A DNA stretch of 64,000 bases from Sphingobium sp. (GCA_003248935.1 QFQF01000004.1:1-64000), one strand, 5' to 3'. Positions 33,797 to 42,772 are shown, counted from the stretch's first letter. Translations and numbers: made by a program. Notes: generated by a model from the letters alone, not told the origin.

Positions 33797-36172
33797 TCAG
33801 ATTTCTCCGGAAATCGTGAACTGGAACGTGCGCGGCGACTGGGGCCGGAAGAAGCCGTCCCCGCTCGTCGCCGTCGAGATGAACGACAGCACGTCCTTGT
33901 CGAAGATATTGTCGACGTTGATGCGCGCCTTCAGCCCCTTGAGCGGCCCAAGGGTGATGCCGTCGCCGATGTCGGCATAGGCGCTGAAGATCGTGAAGCC
34001 CGGAATGCTGGAGCCCGGCGTGTTGACCAAAGTCGACCAGCGGCTGCTCGTATATTTCCCGCTGAAGTTCGCCACCAGCCAGCTGGCCGGCTCGACCGTC
34101 ACGCCGCCGTTGACGATCCACTTGGCGCTGTCGGGCAGATATTTGCCGTCGAGTGCCGTGCCGTTGGGCAGGTCGTCCTGGAACTTCGCGTTGTTGTAGG
34201 TCGCGTTCAGGTTGAAATAGGCGAGCCCGTTCAGGAACGCCGGCTTGTACGTGCCGGTGAACTCCGCGCCATAGGACTTCACCCGGCCGACATTGGTGTA
34301 GACATTGTCGAGCACGCCGGTCGCGCTGCCCGGAAGCTGGATGCCGGTCTGGGCAATGCGGTTCTTGAACTTTGTGAAATAGAGCGCCAGCGCGCCGTAG
34401 AACTCCGCCTGATTGGTGCGGACGCCGATCTCGAAATTCTGCGACTTTTCCGCCTTGGGTTCCGGCACGACAAGGCCGCTCGCGGGAATGACGGAGTAGA
34501 TGTCGTCCATCCCCTTGGGCAGGGCGCTGTTCTGCGCGAAGGATGCGAAGAACTGGGTACGACCGTCCAGCTTGTAGAGCAGCCCGGCCATCGGCAGGAA
34601 CGCCTCGTTATAATTGGCGTGGGCGGTGTGCGGACCCCAGCCCGGCCTGCCCGCCGTGCCCGTCCCGCGATAATAATCCGCGTAATCCCGATAGCCGTCA
34701 TAGTGATAGTCGAGGAACAGCGACTTGATGCCGAGGTCGACGATCAGACGCTCATCCGCCAGCTTGATCGTGTCCTTGACGAAAAGCTGGGTGGTGTCCC
34801 GCTTCGAGTGATAGTCGCGCCGCAGGAAGACCAGCGACGACAGGTCGGCCGGGCTGGCGGGTGAGCCGTCGGTGGTGTTGTAGCGCGCCTGCGTGCGGTG
34901 GTATTTGTCCAGTTCCGCCCACACGCCAGCCTCCAGCGTGTGCATCCCCAGTTCCCAGTGGAGCTTGGTGGTGATGCCATAGCGGTTGCCGCCCACGCCG
35001 GAGCGACCGAACTGCGTACCGCGCGGCGCGTCGACCGCCAGCCCGGCAGCGCGCTCCGCAGTGTAGATCGCGAGGCTGTTGGCATAGCTGTCGGGCGACA
35101 CGCCATAACCGCCCTTGTCCTCCCAATAGCCGGTCGTCTCGACCCAGGCGCCGTCGGCAATGCCCAGATGCACGGTCCCGCCGTACAGCTTGTCCTTTCG
35201 CACGTTGATCGCGAGGTTGTAGGAGTAGGTATAGTTGCTGTTGGAATAGGGGACGCCCGCTGCCGTCGGTGCGAAGCCCGGCGTCGTATTCGGCGGCACG
35301 TCGATATAGCCCCGGTCCCGGCCGGTCTTGCCGCCAAGGTCGGGAACGTCCGTCAGATATTGCGCACGGCTCAGCGTCGGCGAATCATAGTCGAAGAAGT
35401 CGTTCGAGACGAACTTCAGCCGGGCCCAGCTGTCGCCGCCCAGATCGGCATGAAGCTGCCCCTCCCAGTGCTCGCGGTCGACCGTGCCCGCGCCGCGCCA
35501 CAGGTCGCTGTCCAGCTTCGTGCGGCTGACATAGGCCTTGAACGGTCCGACCTTCCCGGTGCTGAACCGGATGAACGTGCGCTTCAGGTCGTTGTCGCCG
35601 AACGTCTGCGACACGAACAGGCCCAGATCGTCCTGCGGCGCGATGGAATTATAGGAGATGACGGGGCCAAGCGTCGAATAGCTGGGAAGGCCGACCTCGC
35701 CGGCACCAACCGATGCCTCGACCCGCCCGAGATTTTCATTGTCGACATAACGGAAGACCGGGCTGCCGCCGAAGGCGTCGCTGCGCCCCGTGGGGATGCC
35801 GTCGACGATGAAGCCGATCTGGTCGAGGTTGAAGGCGCGCGTCTGCACGCTGTTGCCGAATTCGTAGAGGCCGAGCGGCCCGTCAGTCTGCACGTTGAAG
35901 CCGGGCAGCTGCTCCAGCATCTTGAGGCCGGATATGCCCGACGGCGCGGACAGCAGGGCGTCGCGGGTGATGCCGACGACATTGCTCACCTTGTTCTCAC
36001 CGATCGCTTCGGACGATTCGGAAATGCGCCGTCCCGTCACCAGAATAGCGTCTCCATCGTCATCGATCCCCGCCTCCTGCGCCAGTACGGGCGTGCCCGC
36101 CAGCGCGGAACAGCCGAGCAGGAACGTGAACAGCCGGCCGGATCGGCCATGGCGGCGTGCATATGTCTTCAT
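33797..36172 (-). CDS. TonB-dependent outer-membrane receptor
   Basis: Outer-membrane receptor of 791 residues for an unknown ligand, likely a siderophore or other scarce nutrient. A signal peptide ends at VLAQ (about residue 32). DAILVTGRR (about 41-49) is the TonB box region. The plug covers about 55-170 (LPGFNVQTD, GFIVDGIPTG). The rest is barrel, ending in RTFQFTISGEI with terminal Ile instead of the common Phe. No N-terminal STN signalling domain is present although FecI/FecR genes are divergent. ATG at 36172 follows GGGAG. The gene diverges from the ECF sigma gene over a 290 bp gap. Confidence 0.94.
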   Translation of the reverse strand: MKTYARRHGRSGRLFTFLLGCSALAGTPVLAQEAGIDDDGDAILVTGRRISESSEAIGENKVSNVVGITRDALLSAPSGISGLKMLEQLPGFNVQTDGPLGLYEFGNSVQTRAFNLDQIGFIVDGIPTGRSDAFGGSPVFRYVDNENLGRVEASVGAGEVGLPSYSTLGPVISYNSIAPQDDLGLFVSQTFGDNDLKRTFIRFSTGKVGPFKAYVSRTKLDSDLWRGAGTVDREHWEGQLHADLGGDSWARLKFVSNDFFDYDSPTLSRAQYLTDVPDLGGKTGRDRGYIDVPPNTTPGFAPTAAGVPYSNSNYTYSYNLAINVRKDKLYGGTVHLGIADGAWVETTGYWEDKGGYGVSPDSYANSLAIYTAERAAGLAVDAPRGTQFGRSGVGGNRYGITTKLHWELGMHTLEAGVWAELDKYHRTQARYNTTDGSPASPADLSSLVFLRRDYHSKRDTTQLFVKDTIKLADERLIVDLGIKSLFLDYHYDGYRDYADYYRGTGTAGRPGWGPHTAHANYNEAFLPMAGLLYKLDGRTQFFASFAQNSALPKGMDDIYSVIPASGLVVPEPKAEKSQNFEIGVRTNQAEFYGALALYFTKFKNRIAQTGIQLPGSATGVLDNVYTNVGRVKSYGAEFTGTYKPAFLNGLAYFNLNATYNNAKFQDDLPNGTALDGKYLPDSAKWIVNGGVTVEPASWLVANFSGKYTSSRWSTLVNTPGSSIPGFTIFSAYADIGDGITLGPLKGLKARINVDNIFDKDVLSFISTATSGDGFFRPQSPRTFQFTISGEI

Positions 36173-36462
36173 CGTGAAAGGCTCCCTGTGCGTGAAGGAA
36201 GATCGCCCAACGTCTTCCCCTGCCCCGGTGCACCCTCTCCCCGCCCCCCGCGATAACGGGTCGCATGGTCCGGTTCTTATGAGTTTTCTTTTGGAACGTT
36301 TCGTTTGCGAAAAGCCGCCATCGGCAAAAGCCGGAATGCGCGGAAAACGACCTGAGCGCATGATGACCCGGCGGGCTGGACAGCCACCGGAATTCATGAT
36401 TGAAATATGACATAAACGAGAAAAGGATGGAGAGGCGCGGCTACGACAATAGGGGGCCGACA
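36173..36462. promoter_or_regulatory. Divergent promoter region of the TonB receptor and ECF sigma genes
   Basis: A 290 bp gap must hold both promoters. TTTCG-TTTG-CGAAA (36299-36312) is an inverted repeat near its centre. TTG 36400 and ATG 36427 could also start the sigma-factor frame. I did not find a Fur-box-like sequence close to the consensus. AGGGGG at 36451-36456 is the Shine-Dalgarno sequence that selects ATG 36463. Confidence 0.45.
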
Positions 36463-37065
36463 ATGGATCGGGTTCGCGCTAAGCTGGAGTGGTTCAAGAC
36501 TGTCATCCTGCCGAACGAGGCGTCGTTGCGCGCCCGGCTGCGGCGGATTTCGCCGTCCCAGCACGAGCTGGACGATATGGTCGCGGAGGTACTCTCACGC
36601 GCCTATGCAGCTGAAAACTGGCAGAACGTCACAGCCGGACGCGCTTTCCTGTTCACCATTGCCCGCAACCTCGTCATCGACAATGCCCGCCGCAACAAGA
36701 TCGTCAGCTTCGAGGCGATCGCCGATCTCGAACTCCTTCAGGCGGGCGGCAGCAGCGAGGCCCAACTGATCGCGCGCGACGCCCTCCGCCAGCTTCAGGC
36801 CATCGTCGATTCGCTTCCGGGCCAATGCCGACGGGTTTTCCTCCTCCGCCGCGTCCATGAAAAATCGATGGGTGAAATAGCGGAGGAAATGGCGCTATCC
36901 GTTTCTACCGTTGAAAAGCATCTCGCCAAAGCTATTGCGCTGGTCATGCGCGCCTGGGCGGAGCGCGAGGAAACGGAATACGAACGTGCAACGGGCGGAC
37001 CCAGCAACGGACAGGCAGTCGATAGAGGCGCAAGCCGCTCGACTCCTCGTGCGTCTCAGCCTTGA
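36463..37065 (+). CDS. ECF sigma factor, FecI-like
   Basis: Extracytoplasmic-function RNA polymerase sigma factor of 200 residues. Region 2 holds DMVAEVLSRAYAAENWQNVT and AFLFTIARNLVIDNARR; region 4 has DSLPGQCRRVFLLRRVHEKS and EIAEEMALSVSTVEKHLAKA, the HTH for -35 binding. ATG at 36463 is chosen because AGGGGG lies six bases before it; the frame extends 63 bases further up to TTG 36400. The FecR gene starts within its last 80 bp. The pair should control the divergent TonB receptor, but no receptor signalling domain is present, so the signal route is not clear. Confidence 0.92.
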   Translation: MDRVRAKLEWFKTVILPNEASLRARLRRISPSQHELDDMVAEVLSRAYAAENWQNVTAGRAFLFTIARNLVIDNARRNKIVSFEAIADLELLQAGGSSEAQLIARDALRQLQAIVDSLPGQCRRVFLLRRVHEKSMGEIAEEMALSVSTVEKHLAKAIALVMRAWAEREETEYERATGGPSNGQAVDRGASRSTPRASQP

Positions 37066-38005
37066 CCCGTCGGACGACGAACGCGACTCCATATATCGCT
37101 GGATAGACGAAAGCCCGGCCCATGCCGTCGCCTTTGCACGCGCGGAGGCCACCTGGTGCTGCGCGGAGCGACTGAAGGCCGGTACGATAGAGGACACACC
37201 GCCTCTCCCGGCCGACCCCTTCATTCCCCCGCCGCAGATTGCCGACGCGCCGGAAAACGGCATCTCGTCCTCCCGCCTTGCCGCGGCCGCTATCGTCGCG
37301 TTCCTGCTGTTCATGGCAGCAGCACTGGTGACGGTCCGCACGCTCAGCGACGTCGACAAATATACGACCGACGTTGGCGAGGTTCGCGACGTGGAACTGG
37401 CCGACGGCTCGCGCATGCACATGAACAGCGGCACCACGGCTGAGGTGCGCTATACCGAACATGGCCGCCGTGTCCGCATCCTGGCCGGTGAGGCGTCATT
37501 CGACGTCGCGCATGACAAGGCGCGCCCGTTCGACGTGGAGGCCCAGTCGGCCGTGATCCGCGCCGTCGGCACCGCCTTCAACGTGCGCATGCGACAGTCG
37601 ATCGTCGAGTTGACCGTCACCCAGGGAACAGTGCAGGTCCGCTCCGGCCCCGCCACGCCCCACCGCGTCGGCGCGGGCAGCGGCGCGGTCATCCGTCCGC
37701 GCACCATCGCCCTGACCCGCCTCGGCAAGGCGGTTATCGACCAGCGCATGGCGTGGCGCGAACAGATGGTCGAACTGGACGGCGAGACGATCGAACAGGC
37801 GGTGGCGGAGTTCAACCGCTATCGTACGCAACCGATGCTGATCGGCGATGCCCGCGTCTCCGGCCTGCGCATCGGCGGACGCTTCCGCACGACCGACAGC
37901 AAGGAATTTCTCGCGGCCCTCCAGATGAGCCTGCCGGTGCGAGCCGTCACCGGAGAGGACGAATCGATCATGCTGCTATACCGCGACGATCCCGGTCAGG
38001 ATTGA
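36986..38005 (+). CDS. FecR-family anti-sigma regulator
   Basis: A FecR protein of 339 residues if started at GTG 36986. Domains are an N-terminal DUF4880 region (about 12-60), which would contact the sigma factor and has WIDESPAHAVAFARAEATW, one membrane helix (about 98-118), the periplasmic FecR domain (about 130-225: VELADGSRMHMNSGTTAEVR and VRILAGEASFDVAHD), and a C-terminal STN-like part (NRYRTQPMLIGDARVSGLRI). The frame is open further upstream to 36911 and the true start is uncertain; this GTG gives a usual DUF4880 start and overlaps the sigma gene by 80 bp. It sits in the same transcription unit as the ECF gene. Confidence 0.9.
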   Translation: MQRADPATDRQSIEAQAARLLVRLSLDPSDDERDSIYRWIDESPAHAVAFARAEATWCCAERLKAGTIEDTPPLPADPFIPPPQIADAPENGISSSRLAAAAIVAFLLFMAAALVTVRTLSDVDKYTTDVGEVRDVELADGSRMHMNSGTTAEVRYTEHGRRVRILAGEASFDVAHDKARPFDVEAQSAVIRAVGTAFNVRMRQSIVELTVTQGTVQVRSGPATPHRVGAGSGAVIRPRTIALTRLGKAVIDQRMAWREQMVELDGETIEQAVAEFNRYRTQPMLIGDARVSGLRIGGRFRTTDSKEFLAALQMSLPVRAVTGEDESIMLLYRDDPGQD

Positions 38006-38078
38006 TCCAGTCAGGATTGACGCCACCTGCCCAAAGCGTCGAAAGAGGGCCGGACAGCAGGCCGGTGAAGGAGACGCG

Positions 38079-39401
38079 ATGACGATGCAGGCCGACATGC
38101 CCTCGACCGCGCCCTCCGCCACCACACAGCGCAGCCGGTTGTTCGCCATCTTCGGCGGGTCGGCGGGCAACCTCGTCGAATGGTACGACTGGTACGTCTA
38201 CTCCGCCTTCGCCCTGTATTTCGCGCCGGTCTTCTTTCCGGCGGGGGACCGGACGGCGCAGTTGCTCAACACCGGCGCAATCTTCGCCGTCGGCTTCCTG
38301 ATGCGGCCGATCGGCGCATGGATGATGGGCGTCTATGCCGACCGGAAGGGACGGAAGGCCGGCCTCACCCTCTCCATCACGTTGATGTGCGCGGGATCGA
38401 TGCTGATTGCGGTGACGCCCGGCTTTGCAACGATCGGCTACTGGGCACCCGCGCTGCTGGTCGTCGCCCGCCTGATGCAGGGGCTCAGCATCGGCGGGGA
38501 ATATGGCGCGAGCGCCACCTATCTCTCGGAAATGGCGGGGTCGCGCCATCGCGGCTTCTTCTCGAGTTTCCAGTATGTGACGCTGATCATGGGACAGCAG
38601 GTCGCACTCGCCGTCCAGCTTCTGCTCCAGGCGACGATGGAGAAAGATGCGCTGGCGGAGTGGGGCTGGCGCATTCCGTTCGCCATCGGCGGCGGGCTGG
38701 CGGTCACGGTCTATTATCTGCGGCGCCGACTGGCGGAAACCGAATCGTTTACCCGGGCTGGCACCCATGCGGAGGAAAAATCCGGCATGTTCGCGCTCAT
38801 CCGCCGCTATCCGGGGCAGGCCACGCTGGTGCTGGCGCTGACGGCGGGGGGCACGCTCGCCTTCTACACCTACTCGATCTTTATGCAGAAGTTCCTGGTC
38901 AACACGTCGGGCTTCAGCATCGAGACGGCAACGCGGATCATGGCCGCCGCCCTCTTCCTCTACATGTTGATGCAACCCCTGTTCGGCGCGCTTTCCGACC
39001 GGATCGGGCGCAAGCCGCTGATGGTCGGCTTCGGCATCCTTGGCCTGCTGTGCACGGTGCCTATCTTCCGCGCGCTGGAGGCCGTGCATGACCCTTTCCA
39101 CGCTTTCCTGCTGGTGATGGCGGCGCTCGTCATCGTCAGCGGCTACACCTCGATCAACGCCGTCGTGAAGGCGGAACTGTTTCCCGCGCATATCCGCGCG
39201 CTCGGCGTCGCCCTCCCTTATGCGATCGCCAACGCGCTGTTCGGCGGCACCGCCGAATATGTCGCCCTGTTCCTCAAAAGCGAGGGATCGGAACCGCTGT
39301 TCTACTGGTACGTGACCGCCATGATCGGCGCGTCCCTCATCGCCTATTTGTGGATGCGCGACACCCGCAAGACCAGCACCATCGACCGGGATCTGGGATA
39401 G
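38079..39401 (+). CDS. MFS transporter, metabolite:H+ symporter (KgtP-like)
   Basis: A 440-residue inner-membrane transporter with 12 predicted helices. GNLVEWYDWYVYSAFALYFA near residue 30 and ARLMQGLSIGGEYGASATYL are close to the KgtP/ShiA subgroup of metabolite:proton symporters, which import 2-oxoglutarate, shikimate and similar acids. GVYADRKGRKAGLT is the MFS loop motif between helices 2 and 3, and ALSDRIGRKPLM its repeat in the second half. The substrate is not determined. It is separate from fecR (73 bp gap, ribosome-binding site GGAGACG) and convergent with the sirtuin gene. Confidence 0.9.
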   Translation: MTMQADMPSTAPSATTQRSRLFAIFGGSAGNLVEWYDWYVYSAFALYFAPVFFPAGDRTAQLLNTGAIFAVGFLMRPIGAWMMGVYADRKGRKAGLTLSITLMCAGSMLIAVTPGFATIGYWAPALLVVARLMQGLSIGGEYGASATYLSEMAGSRHRGFFSSFQYVTLIMGQQVALAVQLLLQATMEKDALAEWGWRIPFAIGGGLAVTVYYLRRRLAETESFTRAGTHAEEKSGMFALIRRYPGQATLVLALTAGGTLAFYTYSIFMQKFLVNTSGFSIETATRIMAAALFLYMLMQPLFGALSDRIGRKPLMVGFGILGLLCTVPIFRALEAVHDPFHAFLLVMAALVIVSGYTSINAVVKAELFPAHIRALGVALPYAIANALFGGTAEYVALFLKSEGSEPLFYWYVTAMIGASLIAYLWMRDTRKTSTIDRDLG

Positions 39402-39415
39402 ACCCGGCCTATCCC
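39395..39415. terminator. Small symmetric hairpin spanning two convergent stop codons
   Basis: GGGATAG (39395-39401) pairs with CTATCCC (39409-39415) over a 7-base loop. The TAG stop of the MFS gene and the TAG stop of the sirtuin gene lie on opposite arms, so each gene's last bases form the hairpin. It may act as a short bidirectional terminator. Confidence 0.5.
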
Positions 39416-40107
39416 AACACCTCCCGCACCCATGCCGGCACCAGTTCGCTCGCCGGACCGATGCGGGTTTCGTGGAAATAAATACTGCCCGCCGAGGGAT
39501 CGAGATTGAGTTCCAGCGTGTGCGCCCCGACATGGCGCGCAGTCTGAACAAATCCGGCGGCGGGATAGACCGCTCCCGATGTGCCGATCGATACGAACAG
39601 GTCGGCGCGGCGCAACGCCTCGTCGATCATATCCATCTCGTAGGGCATCTCGCCGAAGAACACGATGTCGGGCCGCAGGCGCGGCTGACCGCATCCCGTG
39701 CACAGGCTCCCCGGCGGCAGGGCATCCGCCCACGGCACCGCCCTCCCGCATGCCGCGCATAGCGCCGATCGCAGTTCGCCGTGCATGTGAAGGAGCCGAT
39801 TCGCCCCCGCGCGCTCGTGCAGGTCATCGACATTCTGCGTGACGATCAGCAGTTCGCCCGGCCATGCCCGGTCCAGCGCCGCAAGCGCCTCGTGCGCGGG
39901 ATTCGGCTCGACCTCGGCAAGTTTGGCCCTGCGTTCGTCATAGAAACGATGGACGAGTACGGCATCCCGCCGCAGCGCCTCCGGCGTGCAGACATCCTCG
40001 ACCCGGTGCCCTTCCCACAGCCCGTCTGGCCCGCGAAAGGTTGCCAATCCGCTCTCGGCGGAAATGCCGGCGCCGGTCAGCACCACGATATTGCGTATGT
40101 CGTTCAT
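39409..40107 (-). CDS. cobB: NAD-dependent protein deacylase, sirtuin class III
   Basis: Sir2-family deacylase of 232 residues. The NAD fold starts with IVVLTGAGISAESGLATFRG and GLWEGHRVEDVCTPEAL. The motif FYDERRAK has Tyr and Arg in the Tyr-x-x-Arg arrangement that in CobB and SIRT5 binds the acyl carboxylate, so desuccinylase activity is likely. TQNVDDLHERAG, HMHGELRSALC, four zinc Cys (CAACG and CTGCG) and VFFGEMPYEMD are all present. ATG at 40107 gives the family N-terminus; the longer frame adds 28 residues without family features. It diverges from the 40191 gene. Confidence 0.94.
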   Translation of the reverse strand: MNDIRNIVVLTGAGISAESGLATFRGPDGLWEGHRVEDVCTPEALRRDAVLVHRFYDERRAKLAEVEPNPAHEALAALDRAWPGELLIVTQNVDDLHERAGANRLLHMHGELRSALCAACGRAVPWADALPPGSLCTGCGQPRLRPDIVFFGEMPYEMDMIDEALRRADLFVSIGTSGAVYPAAGFVQTARHVGAHTLELNLDPSAGSIYFHETRIGPASELVPAWVREVLG

Positions 40108-40190
40108 CGCGCGGGAGCATAATGAAACGTGCAAACGCAGCAAAGGTCCATTGCCAGCGGGTTTGAACGTCGATAAAGGGCCATGCTGCA

Positions 40191-40559
40191 ATGCAACAGC
40201 CCCGCAAGACCCTGTCGATCAAGATTTCGAAGGACGACCTGCCCAACGTCGCTCCGGACGATCCCGCCGCGATCATCTCGCAGGCGATCCAGTTGAAGAT
40301 GTGCATCAGCGCCACGTACAACAAGGCGAACTTCCTGATGGCTCCGCACGCGCTCTATACGCGCCATGACGAGCTGTTCACCGACGCCATGGTGGTCGAG
40401 CGCGACGGAAAGCCCCCGCGCGAGGCGAAAATCGGCACGTTCAAGCTGTCCGGCCTGTCGGCGGTCGCCATGAGTGGCGTGCGCTTTACGCCCTTTGCGG
40501 AGTTCGATCCGGACGACGCCAAATATGCCGACAATCTGGTCCGGGCCGTTCGCGCCTGA
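40191..40559 (+). CDS. Conserved hypothetical protein, possibly WYL-like
   Basis: A 122-residue cytoplasmic protein without signal or membrane segment. Residues about 30-95 read IQLKMCISATYNKANFLMAP and on through GTFKLSGLSAV, a strand pattern that resembles a WYL ligand-binding domain, but without its Trp-Tyr-Leu signature. Basic and acidic charged residues alternate. I make no firm assignment. It diverges from the sirtuin gene (83 bp between the starts) and is convergent with rlmE (21 bp). WYL domains usually belong to regulators; this one has no HTH, so if it is WYL-like it is a stand-alone domain. Confidence 0.65.
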   Translation: MQQPRKTLSIKISKDDLPNVAPDDPAAIISQAIQLKMCISATYNKANFLMAPHALYTRHDELFTDAMVVERDGKPPREAKIGTFKLSGLSAVAMSGVRFTPFAEFDPDDAKYADNLVRAVRA

Positions 40560-40580
40560 CATCTGACGCGGCGGGACGGA

Positions 40581-41270
40581 TCAGTCCCCTGCCTCTTCCG
40601 GCAGTTCGTCGACGCGGCCCTTGAAGCCCTGCGCCACGACATACCACTCGACGCTGCCCTTGCGACTCGCGGGTGGCTTGGCATGTTTCACCGTCGCGAA
40701 GTGCCGCTTCAGTACGGACAGCAGTTCGGTATCGGTGCCACCGGCGAAGGCCTTCGCCACGAAAGCGCCGCCGGGCTTCAGATTCTCGATCGCGAACCAC
40801 GCGGCCGCCTCCACCAGTCCCATCGTCCGCAGGTGATCGGTCTGCGCATGGCCGACGGTGTTCGCCGCCATGTCCGAAAGGACAAGGTCCGGCGCCGTGC
40901 CCAGCGCCTCGCGCAGGGCGTCCGGCGCGTGATCGTCCATGAAATCCATCTGGAACAACGTGACGCCGGGAATGTCATCCGTCGGCAACAGGTCGATACC
41001 GACCACCTGCGCCTTTGGCGAAAGCTTGCGGACCACCTGCGCCCAGCCCCCCGGCGCGACGCCCAGGTCGACGACATGCCGCGCTTGCTTCACCAGTCCG
41101 AATTTTTCGTCCAGTTCGATCAGCTTGAATGCGGCACGGCTGCGCCACCCCTCCGCCTTCGCCCGGCGGACATACGGGTCGTTCAGCTGGCGTTCCAGCC
41201 AGCGGGTCGATTGCGCCGTGCGGTTGCGCGCGGTCTTTACGCGGACACGGCCGCCGCCTGCCCCTCTCAT
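40581..41270 (-). CDS. rlmE: 23S rRNA (uridine-2'-O)-methyltransferase RlmE/FtsJ
   Basis: Methylates the 2'-OH of U2552 in 23S rRNA. The 229 residues carry STRWLERQLNDPYVRRAKAE, RSRAAFKLIELDEKFGL, the SAM motif VVDLGVAPGGWAQVV, LVLSDMAANTVGHAQTDHLR (catalytic Asp) and KAFAGGTDTEL with the catalytic Lys. The tetrad Lys-Asp-Lys-Glu of FtsJ methylases can be traced: K in AFKLI, D in SDMA, K in VAKAF, E in GSVEWYVVA. ATG at 41270 overlaps the ppx TGA by 4 bp (ATGA), which decides the start. Confidence 0.95.
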   Translation of the reverse strand: MRGAGGGRVRVKTARNRTAQSTRWLERQLNDPYVRRAKAEGWRSRAAFKLIELDEKFGLVKQARHVVDLGVAPGGWAQVVRKLSPKAQVVGIDLLPTDDIPGVTLFQMDFMDDHAPDALREALGTAPDLVLSDMAANTVGHAQTDHLRTMGLVEAAAWFAIENLKPGGAFVAKAFAGGTDTELLSVLKRHFATVKHAKPPASRKGSVEWYVVAQGFKGRVDELPEEAGD

Positions 41271-42355
41271 CGCGCGCGTCCGTCCCGATCCATCAGCCCG
41301 CGCAATATGCCCTCGCGAATGCCACGATCCGCGACGCCAAGCCGTTCCGCCGGCCAGATGTCGAGGATGCTCTCCAGTATGGCGCAACCGGCGATCACAA
41401 GGTCCGCCCGTTCACTGCCGATGCAGGGCAGCAGGCGCCGCTCGGCCACCGACATGCCCGCCAGCCGTTCGGAGATCCCCCGCATGGAATCGGTGGGGAC
41501 GATCAGCCCGTCGATCGCCTGCCGGTCATAACGGGGCAAATCGAGGTGCAGGCTGGCCAGCGTCGTCACCGTACCCGACGTGCCGAGCAGGCGAATGTCG
41601 CCTTCATGGCCGGGCAACCGCTCGGCGAACGGCCGGAACGCCTCCGTCACGCGCGCGCGCATCCGCGCATAGGCGTCGATCCGCGCACCGGGCGTGTCCT
41701 GATCCGCGATCTCCGTCTCGGTCAACGATACGACCCCCCACGGCGCACTCTGCCAGTCGAGGATCGTGGGCACCGGCGCCGCTGTGTCGACCAGTACCAG
41801 TTCGGTCGATCCGCCACCAATATCGAAGATCAGCGCCGGGCCGTCGCCCGGTTCCAGCAGCGCGTGGCAGCCCAGTACCGCAAGCCGCGCCTCTTCCTGT
41901 GCGGAGATGATATCGAGGGCGATCCCGGTCTCCCGATATACCCGCTCTATGAACGCAGCACCGTTATCGGCACGCCTGCATGCCTCTGTCGCGACCGAAC
42001 GCGCCAGCGTGACATGCCGGCGCTTCAGCTTCTCGGCACAGACGGAAAGCGCAGCGATGGCCCGGTCGATCGCGGCGTCGCTGATCCGCCCCGTAGCCGC
42101 CAGTCCTTCACCCAGCCGGACGATACGCGAAAAGGCATCGACGACGATGAAACCGTCGGCCGACGGGCGGGCGATCAGCAGGCGGCAATTGTTGGTGCCC
42201 AGGTCGATCGCCGCATAGGATCTGCGTTCGCCCCAGCGCGCGGCAGGCATGGCGACCACCGGGGGCCTTGCCAGGGACGGAACCGCAGGGACGCCTCCCC
42301 GCCGTTGCGAACGACCCCGGGACGCCTGCGGCGATGGGCGACCTTGCTGCGCCAT
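41267..42355 (-). CDS. ppx: Ppx/GppA phosphatase
   Basis: Exopolyphosphatase or guanosine pentaphosphate phosphatase of the ASKHA superfamily, 362 residues. YAAIDLGTNNCRLLIA is the phosphate-1 loop, FDIGGGSTELVLVD the second, and LGTSGTVTTLASL the adenosine/ligand loop. An N-terminal 40-residue Arg/Pro-rich extension is probably not essential, and the true start could be a later Met. The length matches the shorter GppA-like type without the C-terminal HD domain. It is translationally coupled to rlmE through an ATGA overlap. The gene order ppx-rlmE is common in sphingomonads. Confidence 0.93.
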   Translation of the reverse strand: MAQQGRPSPQASRGRSQRRGGVPAVPSLARPPVVAMPAARWGERRSYAAIDLGTNNCRLLIARPSADGFIVVDAFSRIVRLGEGLAATGRISDAAIDRAIAALSVCAEKLKRRHVTLARSVATEACRRADNGAAFIERVYRETGIALDIISAQEEARLAVLGCHALLEPGDGPALIFDIGGGSTELVLVDTAAPVPTILDWQSAPWGVVSLTETEIADQDTPGARIDAYARMRARVTEAFRPFAERLPGHEGDIRLLGTSGTVTTLASLHLDLPRYDRQAIDGLIVPTDSMRGISERLAGMSVAERRLLPCIGSERADLVIAGCAILESILDIWPAERLGVADRGIREGILRGLMDRDGRAR

Positions 42356-42583
42356 GCCGGTAACTCACTTCTTCTCATCGCCAACGCGCGGGCGCCAGCA
42401 CTTGCAACCGAGCGTAAGGCGATGGATCGCAAAGCGCAAGTTCGCCTCCCCGAACGGTGAGGCAGGATTTTGTCACATCATGTGACACCTGACATGTCTG
42501 CATCGCGGCGCGTCGGCGGGCTTGACCAGTCACGAAACTGGGACTATCTGCGCCGCTCGCTTGGGGCGTGCCCCTGGCCGTGA

Positions 42584-42657
42584 TGCCCCGTCGTCTAAAG
42601 GTAAGACTACGGACTCTGACTCCGTCAATCGAGGTTCGAATCCTCGCGGGGCATCCA
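42584..42657 (+). tRNA. tRNA-Gln, anticodon CTG
   Basis: A 74-base cloverleaf. Acceptor TGCCCCG pairs with CGGGGCA; D arm GTCT/AGAC; anticodon stem ACGGA/TCCGT with loop CTCTGAC (anticodon CTG, reads CAG); T arm CGAGG-TTCGAAT-CCTCG. The discriminator T is followed by an encoded CCA. It lies between ppx and the hydroxylase-like gene. Confidence 0.97.
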
Positions 42658-42772
42658 TACAATTCCTGCATTTTCCGACATTGTGACAGCGACGGATTGG
42701 CGCGCATTATTAAGTGGCGTATCGCTACCCTTCGTTTTACGGCACGTCCGATCGAGGACGTGACTGGCGGGA

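Noticed and set aside
34898..36256. 452-codon plus-strand frame antisense to the TonB receptor.
   Set aside because: It is a shadow frame; the receptor strand has signal peptide, plug and barrel.
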